A DNA stretch of 64,000 nucleotides from Flavivirga sp. 57AJ16. GTDB lineage: Bacteria > Bacteroidota > Bacteroidia > Flavobacteriales > Flavobacteriaceae. The position numbers and the translations under genes are program-made. Shown here piece after piece: positions 1-8,021 of this stretch (positions within the stretch are counted from its first letter, which is position 1; every line of letters starts with the position of its first letter). Below the pieces are notes generated by a model. The model was given only the letters and a program-made list of their open reading frames with translations. It was not told where the DNA came from and ran no database searches. The DNA is taken from assembly GCF_028736925.1 (NCBI RefSeq), contig NZ_JAQZAT010000006.1:124001-188000 (forward strand). Reading direction: 5' to 3'.

Positions 1-65
1 AAATAAAGACACTTAAGCTTAAAACAGAAATAAAGAATCGTTTCATAGTATAAATATTGGATTAA

Positions 66-121
66 AAAAGGCTTTCTAAAAAGTAAGATCCATAATTATA
101 GATACCTTTTAGAGAGCCTTC
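66..121 (-). terminator. Probable intrinsic terminator of the subtilase gene
   Basis: Read on the minus strand, an AAGGCTCTCTAAAA arm is followed about 25 nt later by TTTTTAGAAAGCCTT and a T-run. It lies just past the stop codon of the subtilase gene. The stem has one mismatch. Confidence 0.7.
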
Positions 122-140
122 TATTTCATTTAAATTAATA

Positions 141-1748
141 TTATTTAGACATTTTAGAGGCCATAATTAAAGCATTATAGGCATTAACCATTTTTGCAGA
201 CTTTGTTAAATCTGCAAAAGATCTTACATCATCCGTATTACCTCCAACAACCACTTTTGTTTTCACGGCCAAACCAGAATCCATAAGTATTTGCTTTACT
301 TGGGCCGCACTTAATTTTGGATAGTAAGAACGAATTAAAGCAGCAACTCCAGCAACTGCAGGTGCGGCCATAGAAGTTCCTCCTTTTGTGTCATATTCAT
401 TTTCCGGTGTTGTAGAATACACTTTAGCTCCAGGAGCAAAAACATCCACATTTTTCTTTCCATAATTAGAAAAACCAGCAATGAGTCCAGAACCGTACTT
501 TGGAGCCAAAGCACCAACTCTTATATAGGTATCTGAAACCTCTTGACCATTTACATTGTCATCGGGAAAATTAGGCTCAGTATCTACATCTTTGCTATCA
601 TTTCCAGCAGCATGTACAATAAGCACATCCTTTTTTCCAGCGTAAGCAATGGCATCTCGTACCCAATCGCTATGTGGTGAGTAGCTTTTACCAAAACTTC
701 CGTTTATAATTTGTGCACCATTATCAACAGCATATCTAATGGCCAGAGCGATATCTTTATCGTATTCGTCACCATTTGGCACAGCTCTTATGCTCATAAG
801 GGCCACATTGTTTGCTACTCCATTAGCCCCTTTACCATTATTTCGCTCTGCTGCAATAATACCTGCTACGTGTGTACCATGACTTTCACTTTTCTTAACT
901 GGTTTTACATTGCCATTACCATAAGAAGTGGTAGACATATCGTCTGGATCATCACCATTAACACGTCCTTTAAACGTTTTGTTTAGGTTGTAGTTTAGTC
1001 TTTCATTGATACTTTCCAGGCCATTGGAGATTTCTTTTTTGGCATCGTTCAAAGAGTCCATACCGTTACTGTACATATACTTAGCTATCTGTAAAGCCTG
1101 TTTGAGTTCTTCGTCTTCTGTTTTAACAGCATTGACCTCTGCTTTGGTGTAATCTGCCTTTCCAAAATGTTTGGTTAAAGTGGCATCGGCAGATTTTATT
1201 TGTTGAAAGATTCGTTCGTAGTTTTCTTTGTAACCCGTGTATTTTTTGTATTCTTTATCATACTCGGTCAAAGCTCTGCTATAATCAGGGTGGCTTATAT
1301 CTCCTTTAGCCAAAATTCTAACGAATTCCAATTGCTCATCATAGCCATCTCCTAAAAAATTCCATCCATATATATCGTCTACATAGCCATTGTTATCATC
1401 GTCTATTCCATTGTTAGGCTTCTCTTTTGTATTGGTCCATAAAACATCATCTAAATCCTCATGGTCAATATCAATTCCAGAGTCTATAACAGCAACAATA
1501 ACTTTTTTACCTTTTTTGTTTTTAATAATCTCAGTATAAGCTTTATCAACACTCATTCCCGGAATGGTATCATTTACCAAATCCAAATGCCCCCAATTGT
1601 GTTTTTCTGCTTCAGTTAGGTCTGAAACTTTTAAAGGAATATTGTCAATATTTTCTACAGGTGTTGATAGTATTTCTGCTGTACTACCGCACCCAGAGAT
1701 TAATATAGCTGCAAAGGCAGAAGCTGTTATTGTCTTAATTGTTTTCAT
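141..1748 (-). CDS. S8 (subtilisin-like) serine peptidase, lipoprotein
   Basis: Secreted or outer-membrane-anchored subtilase of 535 residues. A signal peptide ends in a lipobox (LISGC, Cys20). The catalytic triad is visible as Asp89 in VIDSGID, His290 in SHGTHVAG and Ser459 in GTSMAAP. About 160 charged, helix-rich residues lie between the Asp and His blocks, where ordinary subtilases have about 35 to 50; this insertion looks like a lineage-specific coiled region. The oxyanion Asn is in HAAGND near residue 383. There is no obvious propeptide domain and no C-terminal sorting domain. It is followed by a terminator, and the next gene upstream (MBL hydrolase) is 26 bp away on the same strand, so the two may be co-transcribed. 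The substrate is unknown. Family is secure, biological role is not. Confidence 0.93.
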   Translation of the reverse strand: MKTIKTITASAFAAILISGCGSTAEILSTPVENIDNIPLKVSDLTEAEKHNWGHLDLVNDTIPGMSVDKAYTEIIKNKKGKKVIVAVIDSGIDIDHEDLDDVLWTNTKEKPNNGIDDDNNGYVDDIYGWNFLGDGYDEQLEFVRILAKGDISHPDYSRALTEYDKEYKKYTGYKENYERIFQQIKSADATLTKHFGKADYTKAEVNAVKTEDEELKQALQIAKYMYSNGMDSLNDAKKEISNGLESINERLNYNLNKTFKGRVNGDDPDDMSTTSYGNGNVKPVKKSESHGTHVAGIIAAERNNGKGANGVANNVALMSIRAVPNGDEYDKDIALAIRYAVDNGAQIINGSFGKSYSPHSDWVRDAIAYAGKKDVLIVHAAGNDSKDVDTEPNFPDDNVNGQEVSDTYIRVGALAPKYGSGLIAGFSNYGKKNVDVFAPGAKVYSTTPENEYDTKGGTSMAAPAVAGVAALIRSYYPKLSAAQVKQILMDSGLAVKTKVVVGGNTDDVRSFADLTKSAKMVNAYNALIMASKMSK

Positions 1749-1774
1749 GTTTTAATTTTAGTCTTGAATTTTAT

Positions 1775-2635
1775 TTAGTTAAATATATCATGAGAAGTAT
1801 ATGTGTTGTTTAGTCTAACTCCCCTTTCTGTTTTTTGTACGGTGATCATTTCATTATAGGCATCGTGTTCTAAAAACAAGTAGTAATTATTTTCGGCCGC
1901 GATGTTAAGAAATTTTTCTTTTTCGTTAAGTGATAATAAGGGTCTGGTATCGTAACCCATAATATAAGGAAGTGGTAAATGCCCAACAGTAGGCAATAAA
2001 TCTGCCATAAAAGCGATGGTTTTATCCTTGTATTTAATAAGAGGGATCATTTGCTTATCGGTATGGCCGTTAGCAAAAAAGATATCAAAACCAAGTTCTG
2101 AATTATTAAGTAGATCGTTTTTTGGAAGCGATGTGAATTTTAACTGTCCACTTTCTTCTATAGGGATAATATTTTCTTTTAAAAAGGACGCTTTTTCACG
2201 TTTATTTGGTTGTGTTGCCCACAACCAATGATCTTGGTTGCTCCAAAAGTGAGCATTTTTAAAAGCGGGCTCATAGCCTGTTTTATCCTTGTTCCATTGA
2301 ACGCTACCTCCACAATGATCAAAATGTAAATGTGTCAAGAAGACATCAGTAATATCATCAGGATGAAAACCATGTGCTTTAAGAGAGCCTTCTAAAGTGT
2401 GATTTCCCCAAAGATAATAATAGCTAAAAAACTTTTTGGATTGCTTATTCCCCATACCATTATCTATTAATATGAGCCTGTTACCATCTTCAATGAGCAA
2501 ACAACGTGTTGCAAGCTCGATCATGTTATTTGCGTCGGCAGGATTTGTTTTTTCCCATAATGATTTAGGTACAACGCCAAACATAGCGCCACCATCAAGT
2601 TTTAGGTTTCCAGCATTTATGGGAAATAAGTTCAT
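1775..2635 (-). CDS. MBL-fold metallo-hydrolase
   Basis: A 286-residue metallo-beta-lactamase-fold hydrolase without signal peptide, so probably cytoplasmic. The metal-binding signature is clear: THLHFDHCGG near residues 98-107 (HxHxDH), a later His in NGHTDKQ, and a terminal His in LEHD. The layout matches the lactonase/MBL hydrolase families (AhlD/AttM-like, glyoxalase II-like), but the sequence alone does not assign a substrate. It lies directly upstream of the subtilase gene on the same strand. A quorum-quenching lactonase is possible but unproven. Confidence 0.88.
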   Translation of the reverse strand: MNLFPINAGNLKLDGGAMFGVVPKSLWEKTNPADANNMIELATRCLLIEDGNRLILIDNGMGNKQSKKFFSYYYLWGNHTLEGSLKAHGFHPDDITDVFLTHLHFDHCGGSVQWNKDKTGYEPAFKNAHFWSNQDHWLWATQPNKREKASFLKENIIPIEESGQLKFTSLPKNDLLNNSELGFDIFFANGHTDKQMIPLIKYKDKTIAFMADLLPTVGHLPLPYIMGYDTRPLLSLNEKEKFLNIAAENNYYLFLEHDAYNEMITVQKTERGVRLNNTYTSHDIFN

Positions 2636-2714
2636 AGATGGTAAAATTAAACAAATCGCAATAAAAACCGTTATTTGTTAAGAATTTATTAAGAGAATTT
2701 CTATAAATAATTTA

Positions 2715-2743
2715 TTGAAAGAAAAAGTTTTGTGTTAATTTTG
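2715..2743 (+). promoter_or_regulatory. Bacteroidetes-type promoter upstream of the small CxGKCHL gene
   Basis: A TTG at 2715-2717 lies 18 bp before TAATTTTG at 2736-2743, matching the Bacteroidetes -33 (TTG) and -7 (TAnnTTTG) boxes. Predicted transcription start is near 2750, just ahead of the broken gene at about 2781-3144. Confidence 0.6.
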
Positions 2744-2780
2744 CCTGTTATATCTAAATTAGCATATTAATTGAAATTAT

Positions 2781-3144
2781 ATTCCTTCTATTTTATTTTT
2801 TGCTTTCGCTTTAAGGTCAGCTTATAATATTGGGTATGTAGCATTTTCAATTAAACATAGATTATATTATTGAAACCTATTGTGTTAATAAGGAAAAGCC
2901 AGAATTACAATGTCATGGGAAATGTCATTTAGCAAATCAATTGACTGTAAATCCTGTTGATGATTCAAAAGGTACTTCATTTTTGGGCTCGATATTAGAG
3001 GCTTTCATTCCAGTTTATTTTCATAAAAATGCCACTTATTTTTGTTTAGAACAACCCCCTATTTTGGTTAAAAATAATTGGAACTACTGTAATGTATTTA
3101 CCTCCTTAGTTAAGGAAATTTTAATCCCGCCTCCTCAGGTTTAA
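2781..3144 (+). pseudogene. Small CxGKCHL-motif protein, frameshifted
   Basis: The reading frame ending at 3144 encodes a peptide containing YCVNKEKPELQCHGKCHLANQL, typical of a small Bacteroidetes membrane-associated family with a C-x-GKCHL motif after an N-terminal hydrophobic helix (family recalled, function unknown). No ATG is available in this frame: TAG at 2839-2841 blocks it. The hydrophobic N-terminal part (FFAFALRSAYNIGYVA) is instead in the neighbouring frame. One missing base near 2841-2844 (GTAGCATTT where GTAGCACATTT would restore the frame) explains the break. The N-terminal frame has no ATG either, so a second lesion or a rare start is needed. A good promoter is retained upstream. 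A sequencing error is possible. Confidence 0.55.
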
Positions 3145-3575
3145 GACTTTTTTTGGACTTTTTATAATTTATATCTAGGTCTTACCAGGTATGGACCAAC
3201 ATCATTTATAAATTAATGAAGTTGAGAGGTTAGTCCATTCCATAAATTACATTTTATTACATATAACCTCTATGATTTTATGGGTCTACACCTATTGTCT
3301 GGGAAAAGTTGCGAAGTCGAGCATTCAAAACAGATAGTTGAACCACGTCTTTGTCGTGGCAGGCTAATCCCTCTAGATACTGAAACAAGTTCGGCACATA
3401 AAGGGGGATCTCAGGTTTTATACCTTTTATTCATCATGTACTGGTTATAAAATACTAATTAACGTGAGTTCGATGTAAGCATAATATTATCAAGCTGATT
3501 ATCAATAATTTAACCTTGGTTGTCAGGTTGAGCGCAGTCGAAACCCATTTAAATAGCGGTTTTAATGTCCTTTCT
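3145..3575. other. Non-coding stretch with dispersed-repeat fragments
   Basis: No supported gene. It contains TGTCAGGTTGAGCGCAGTCG at 3521-3540, a half copy of the motif that forms the core of the 133-bp MITE at 39.2 kb. A hairpin-prone CCACGTCTTTGTCGTGG lies at about 3342-3358. It reads as accumulated repeat debris next to the REP transposase. Confidence 0.6.
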
Positions 3576-3605
3576 CCGCTGCCGCACGAATCCTTTCGTG
3601 TGGTA
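3576..3605. repeat. REP-like palindrome, left copy
   Basis: This 30-bp segment is the exact reverse complement of 4268-4297. It contains CGCACGAA-TCCT-TTCGTGTG, which folds into a hairpin with a 4-nt loop. Together the two copies flank the transposase gene in inverted orientation, as REP sequences do around REP-associated tyrosine transposases. Confidence 0.85.
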
Positions 3606-3614
3606 TTATACTCA

Positions 3615-4184
3615 TTAACCATAGGTTCTAAACACAACAATATCCTTTATTAAGCCCTGTTCTCCTGCATAATCCATCGCACTACTATAAACATAATCTT
3701 CTGGTTTATAAACCAATCCTGCTTCTACAGGATTTTGATGAATATAATTTATCTTTTGTTCTATAACCTTGTTGCTCCATAGCTCAATAGGTTTATTATC
3801 ATGCCTCCAAAATTGGTAATTCTTAACATTTGACGAAGTCTTAGCTGCTTTCTTAAATTGCTCTAACAAAAAGGACTTTCTACTTTCCTTTGTATTATCC
3901 TTTATGGCTTCTACAATGGCTTTACTTGTAAATCGCTTGAAGTCTCCTAACATTAATTCTGGCTTTTCGCCCTTTATACTTCTGAATATTAAATGCATAT
4001 GATTTGTCATGATGCACCACGATGCAATTTCCATTCCTTTTCTTTGCTGACAAAAAGTTAAGCTATCCAATAAAATGTCTTTGTACATATTACGGGTAAA
4101 AACATCCAGCCAATTTACTACAGCAAAGCTTACAAAATATAAGCCTTCTGGGTTATGAAACTTATAATTTCTGCTCATAATCAA
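3615..4184 (-). CDS. REP-associated tyrosine transposase (RAYT, Y1_Tnp family)
   Basis: IS200/IS605-related single-strand transposase of 189 residues. The HUH signature is NHMHLIF, with the two His of the HxH motif near residue 62. Downstream lie conserved blocks WRHDNKPIELWS and YIHQNPVEAGLV, characteristic of the RAYT subgroup. The catalytic Tyr is probably in this last helix region (INYIHQNP). The start is ambiguous: ATG at 4184, or the second Met (MSRNYKFHNPEG) at 4178, which is more usual for the family. RAYTs are normally single-copy domesticated enzymes that mobilise REP palindromes and are not cargo-carrying insertion sequences. The two exact inverted REPs at 3576-3605 and 4268-4297 support that reading. 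No frameshift is seen, so it may be active. Confidence 0.9.
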   Translation of the reverse strand: MIMSRNYKFHNPEGLYFVSFAVVNWLDVFTRNMYKDILLDSLTFCQQRKGMEIASWCIMTNHMHLIFRSIKGEKPELMLGDFKRFTSKAIVEAIKDNTKESRKSFLLEQFKKAAKTSSNVKNYQFWRHDNKPIELWSNKVIEQKINYIHQNPVEAGLVYKPEDYVYSSAMDYAGEQGLIKDIVVFRTYG

Positions 4185-4267
4185 ATGTAAGAAAAATCCT
4201 GATAATGTTTTTATTAAAAACTTTATTGTTAGGTTGATGCTAAAGTTAAAAACGGCTTATAATTACT

Positions 4268-4297
4268 TACCACACGAAAGGATTCGTGCGGCAGCGG
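4268..4297. repeat. REP-like palindrome, right copy
   Basis: Exact 30-bp inverted copy of 3576-3605, immediately followed by GGG and abutting the 3' end of the SulP gene (stop at 4305). The internal hairpin is CACGAA-AGGA-TTCGTG. It may also influence termination of the SulP transcript. Confidence 0.85.
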
Positions 4298-4304
4298 GGG
4301 ATTC

Positions 4305-6503
4305 CTATTCATGTTCAATAACTTCTTTCAAGCGTTTTCCAAAATCAAATAGTGCTTTAATTTCTTTAATGCTTGCTAAGCGCTGTTTCCCAAAAATCAA
4401 TAAAGACTCTCCGTTAGATTCGACATGGTAATAAGGATTACTTTCAAAAAAGTGAACGAGATCATCATTAAAAAAAGCAGTTATAGCTTCTTCGTTATCA
4501 CCTAATAAATAAAAGCGATTGGAAAAATCGGAATGATTTTGAATAGGGATATCCTTAAACCCGGCAAAGGCATAAACCTTTTCCAAAAAGCCTTCCCTGT
4601 CTAAAGTGAATTCGGGAATGGTATGATCTAATTTTATATGGAGCATGGTAGACCTAATAACTTCCTTGGCTATAAATTCACCTTCCGAAAACTCAATATC
4701 AAATAAATTTAAGATGCTATTTTCATAGGATAATTGATTATAGATATAGTTAATGGTCTTTGTGTTAAAAAATAAAAAATGATTTAAAAAATAGACATGC
4801 CTTAGCTTTTTAGAGTTGTAGTTTAAATGATAATCTTTGGCTAAATCTTCCATGCTTGTTTGGCGTCTGGTAAGATTATTTTTAATAATATTTGGTACAG
4901 GAAGTAAACGCCTTAAAGCAAAAGGGTGTTCGGAGTCTGTATCATGCATATCTAAGCCTATAACATCAAAATGCCCATCTCGTTTTTTAAAGAGTTCCTG
5001 GTAATCATGCATATTTTCCATGACGGTATGATCTACAAAACCACACATTGAAAAATCAACAATAATATCTTTGTCTTCTGGTACGGCATCCAGCTTATCT
5101 TTCAACTTATAATAGTTTAAAAAACTACAAAAATGTTTCACGCTAACGTAATAATTATCTTGTCCTTCTTCTTGATACATTAAAACATTAGGCTTCATAA
5201 CATTTCTAAAAAACAAGGAAACTGTTTTATTGATAACAATATGAATTATCAAAGTGACGATAACACCTGCCAAAATACCTGTTATTAGCCCTATTTTTAA
5301 GGTTACTAACAGGGTTACAAAGAATATAATAAACTGTTCTTTGCCAATAGAGAATATTTTTTTAATAAGGTTAGGAGACGCTAGTTTATACCCAGTGTAT
5401 ACCAAAATAGCCATTAGGGCGGGCAATGGTATTCGGGTTAACTGTGTGGTAAATAAAACTATGAAAAGCACTAAAAAAACGGCATGAAAAAAGTTAGAAG
5501 ACCTGTTGCTCGCACCATTATTTACATTAACAGAGCTACGGGCAATAACAGCTACAACATTTAATCCGCCTAAAAATCCGCTGCCAATGGTTGCCAAACC
5601 AAGTGCCTTAAGGTCTTTGTTTACGTTAGATCTTCTTTTTTCAGGATCTAATTTATCTACTGCTTTTATACTTAATAGCGATTCTATGCTGGCTATAAGA
5701 GTTATGGCTAGCACACTCGACCAAAACGAAAAACTACCAATACTGGAAAAATTCGGTAAGTGCATATCTGCAATAATGGTTTGAATACTAGGAATCCCGG
5801 AAATCATATATTCTTTAGCAATAGGGTTTGCCTCATGTGCTACCAATTCAAAATAATAGCTAAAACCTATGGATAATATAACGATCCACATAGGTGCCGG
5901 TATGAGTTGCAGATATTTATTTCTGATTTTAGAATAAAACAACATGATTGCTAAACTTAATATACCTGCTAAAGTGGCAAAGATCAATCCTTTATTTTGA
6001 TAGTTTAAAGCGTGATTAATGGTAAATGGAATTTCAAACAGGTAATCTAAAGTATCTTCGCACTTGATTTTATGGGCGAGCATAATATGAAATTGTTTGC
6101 CTAAAATAATCAATCCAATAGCAGCTAACATCCCTTGAATGGCTGAAGACGGAAAAAAATCGGCTAATTTCCCCATTCTAAAAAAACCAAGTAAAAGTAT
6201 TAGTATTCCAGAACATATAATGGCAGCATAAGCGCTTTCCAGGCCTAATGCTGTTATTGCTATTAGAAGTACGCCAACCAGACCGTTGCCGGGACCCGCT
6301 ATAGTAACATAACTTCCACCAAAAATAAAAACAACAATGCCTCCCACTATTGCTGATATAATACCAGCTATGGGCGGTGCTTCACTAGCCATAGCCAACC
6401 CTAATCCAAGAGGTAATGCAATAAGGCTAACCACAAAACCAGAAAAAATATTTTTTGGTAATGCACTAAGGAAATCTTTTATTTTATTTTTTTTTGGACT
6501 CAT
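4305..6503 (-). CDS. SulP family inorganic anion transporter
   Basis: A 732-residue SLC26/SulP permease of the inner membrane. About 12 hydrophobic segments occupy residues 15-420, with family motifs such as VVSLIALPLGLGLAMASEAPP near the N-terminus and SIESLLSIKAVDKLDPEKR between later helices. A STAS-like domain follows (VPEDKDIIVDFSMCGFVDHT, about residues 450-540). The remaining C-terminal region of about 190 residues is not a family hallmark and its role is unknown. The start codon overlaps the stop of the upstream universal stress protein gene as ATGA, indicating translational coupling. SulP proteins carry sulfate, bicarbonate or other anions; the pairing with a stress protein fits bicarbonate or sulfate homeostasis but does not settle the substrate. 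Confidence 0.93.
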   Translation of the reverse strand: MSPKKNKIKDFLSALPKNIFSGFVVSLIALPLGLGLAMASEAPPIAGIISAIVGGIVVFIFGGSYVTIAGPGNGLVGVLLIAITALGLESAYAAIICSGILILLLGFFRMGKLADFFPSSAIQGMLAAIGLIILGKQFHIMLAHKIKCEDTLDYLFEIPFTINHALNYQNKGLIFATLAGILSLAIMLFYSKIRNKYLQLIPAPMWIVILSIGFSYYFELVAHEANPIAKEYMISGIPSIQTIIADMHLPNFSSIGSFSFWSSVLAITLIASIESLLSIKAVDKLDPEKRRSNVNKDLKALGLATIGSGFLGGLNVVAVIARSSVNVNNGASNRSSNFFHAVFLVLFIVLFTTQLTRIPLPALMAILVYTGYKLASPNLIKKIFSIGKEQFIIFFVTLLVTLKIGLITGILAGVIVTLIIHIVINKTVSLFFRNVMKPNVLMYQEEGQDNYYVSVKHFCSFLNYYKLKDKLDAVPEDKDIIVDFSMCGFVDHTVMENMHDYQELFKKRDGHFDVIGLDMHDTDSEHPFALRRLLPVPNIIKNNLTRRQTSMEDLAKDYHLNYNSKKLRHVYFLNHFLFFNTKTINYIYNQLSYENSILNLFDIEFSEGEFIAKEVIRSTMLHIKLDHTIPEFTLDREGFLEKVYAFAGFKDIPIQNHSDFSNRFYLLGDNEEAITAFFNDDLVHFFESNPYYHVESNGESLLIFGKQRLASIKEIKALFDFGKRLKEVIEHE

Positions 6504-7348
6504 TGAAGGATTAAGACATCGGTTGGTAACTCTGTTAAGATATGCTCTATATCATGTGGAAATAAACGATCCCAGAAAGTCATTTTACTGGGGGCATTCA
6601 TAACCAATAGATCAGCTCTAGAAATTTGGGCATAATGCCCAATTGAATATCCTTGTTTACCAAAAATAGGCTGTAGTTTTGTAACTACATCTTTGGTGTA
6701 TTTTTCAGGAATATGTTCTATAATATCTTTAATTCTGGAATTTTCCCTAAGCCTTATGCGCTCCTTGATAATATTAGCCTTACGTAAAGATTTATCATCA
6801 TCAACTTTTACCGAAACTTGATCCTGTTTAATTTCTTCAACAATGGTGATTTTTTTTGACTTAAGTTGTTTGCCAACATAAAATGCTGTCTTGATGGTCT
6901 GCTCGGTTTTAGGATCTTTTAATCCATTTACAACAATGTGTTCGCATAGAACACGCTCTACCGAAGGCTTAATTAATAACAATACAGAACATTTTGCTTT
7001 ACGGGTAATCTTTCGGGCAATGGAACCTACATAATATTTTAAAAAACGTTCACGCTGTACGGCTCCAAGAATTAAAAGATCGATATTTTTTTCTTCGGTA
7101 GTGGATAAAATAACGTCTACAGGTCTTCCTGGTTTGTATACAACCTCATAATCAAGATTATCTTTTTCAAAAGGCTTCAAAAAAAAATTAAGCATTTTAA
7201 TTTTATCATCAGAGACCTCTCCAACATGAATTAAAAACAATTTTGATTTAAGGAAAAGGGAGAGTCTTGCTGCCTCATATAGGTTTGCTTTTAAATTAGG
7301 TGAAAATGCAGCACCAATACCAATACTTTTAAATGGTTGTAAAGACAC
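6500..7348 (-). CDS. Tandem universal stress protein (UspA family)
   Basis: A cytoplasmic protein of 282 residues with two Usp domains. The first (about 1-140) keeps the ATP-binding style signature GAVQRERFLKYYVGSIARKI, close to the consensus G-2x-G-9x-G(S/T) but with the first glycine spacing altered. The second (about 145-282) is more divergent and ends in LPTDVLILQ. It is the first gene of a two-gene operon and overlaps the SulP gene by 4 bp. Usp-SulP pairs are frequent in Bacteroidetes, and a regulatory role on the transporter is a reasonable inference. Confidence 0.88.
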   Translation of the reverse strand: MSLQPFKSIGIGAAFSPNLKANLYEAARLSLFLKSKLFLIHVGEVSDDKIKMLNFFLKPFEKDNLDYEVVYKPGRPVDVILSTTEEKNIDLLILGAVQRERFLKYYVGSIARKITRKAKCSVLLLIKPSVERVLCEHIVVNGLKDPKTEQTIKTAFYVGKQLKSKKITIVEEIKQDQVSVKVDDDKSLRKANIIKERIRLRENSRIKDIIEHIPEKYTKDVVTKLQPIFGKQGYSIGHYAQISRADLLVMNAPSKMTFWDRLFPHDIEHILTELPTDVLILQ

Positions 7349-7616
7349 TTTAATTGTTTAGGTTATAAGAGTAGAAAGATAGCATTTTTTTAAAACATTA
7401 AAAGGGCTTAATTAAAATCAATCATTTAATTTTATACGAAAAGTTGCTTTAATCGAAAAGAATTTCTCGACGCTCTGTGTCAAGGTTTTTGTTGATACTG
7501 GCGTCTGGTAGGTTGTCATTCCCGTGCGGTCACTGAGCCTTTCGACTTTAAGACAAACTAAAGCCGAAGCATATCTCTATGGCTCTGTCTCCTGGTTTGT
7601 TTCAAGACATTCTTTA

Positions 7617-7838
7617 TTTAAAGCTACCGAGAGTACACACTATAAAAAAGACACGAATGGTACAAATTCACACGAATCCAATACATTATGGAATAGATTG
7701 GACACGGCATGAATAAGAATTCCTAGACTATATAAGCATGAAATCTGTCAATAGACAGAATAATTAGTGAAAATTTGTGCCATTCGTGTCCAATCTTTTT
7801 ATTGTGCTTTATTTGTGTACTCACAGTAGCTATTTAAA
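7617..7838. repeat. Long imperfect inverted repeat, MITE-like
   Basis: Two arms of about 55-70 bp (about 7617-7673 and 7766-7838) are inverted copies with small indels. Matched blocks are TTTAAAGCTAC...GAGTACAC with GTGTACTCACAGTAGCTATTTAAA, and GACACGAATGGTACAAATT with AATTTGTGCCATTCGTGTC. The loop of about 90 bp has no gene. It could be a non-autonomous element or a long RNA hairpin. No clear target-site duplication was found. Confidence 0.65.
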
Positions 7839-8021
7839 GGAAGGGGTAGGTACAATAAACAGAAACAAGAAACTATAATGATCTAAAATTTCCATAACGA
7901 ACAGTCAATACCCAAGGCAATAATTATAATGAAAGCTACGTGATCGAAAAAACAAATAATTATAAGCACATGAAATGATCTGTTTTACTTAAATTAGTGA
8001 TTTTTATATAGATTTTAAGGG

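Noticed and set aside
3270-3430. Possible structured RNA or riboswitch downstream of the small broken gene
   Set aside because: Only one short hairpin (CCACG...CGTGG), no known aptamer core, and it is followed by no gene it could control.
7524-7712. A 62-codon frame on the plus strand
   Set aside because: It lies across the arm of the inverted-repeat element and has no family-like sequence, leader or start context.
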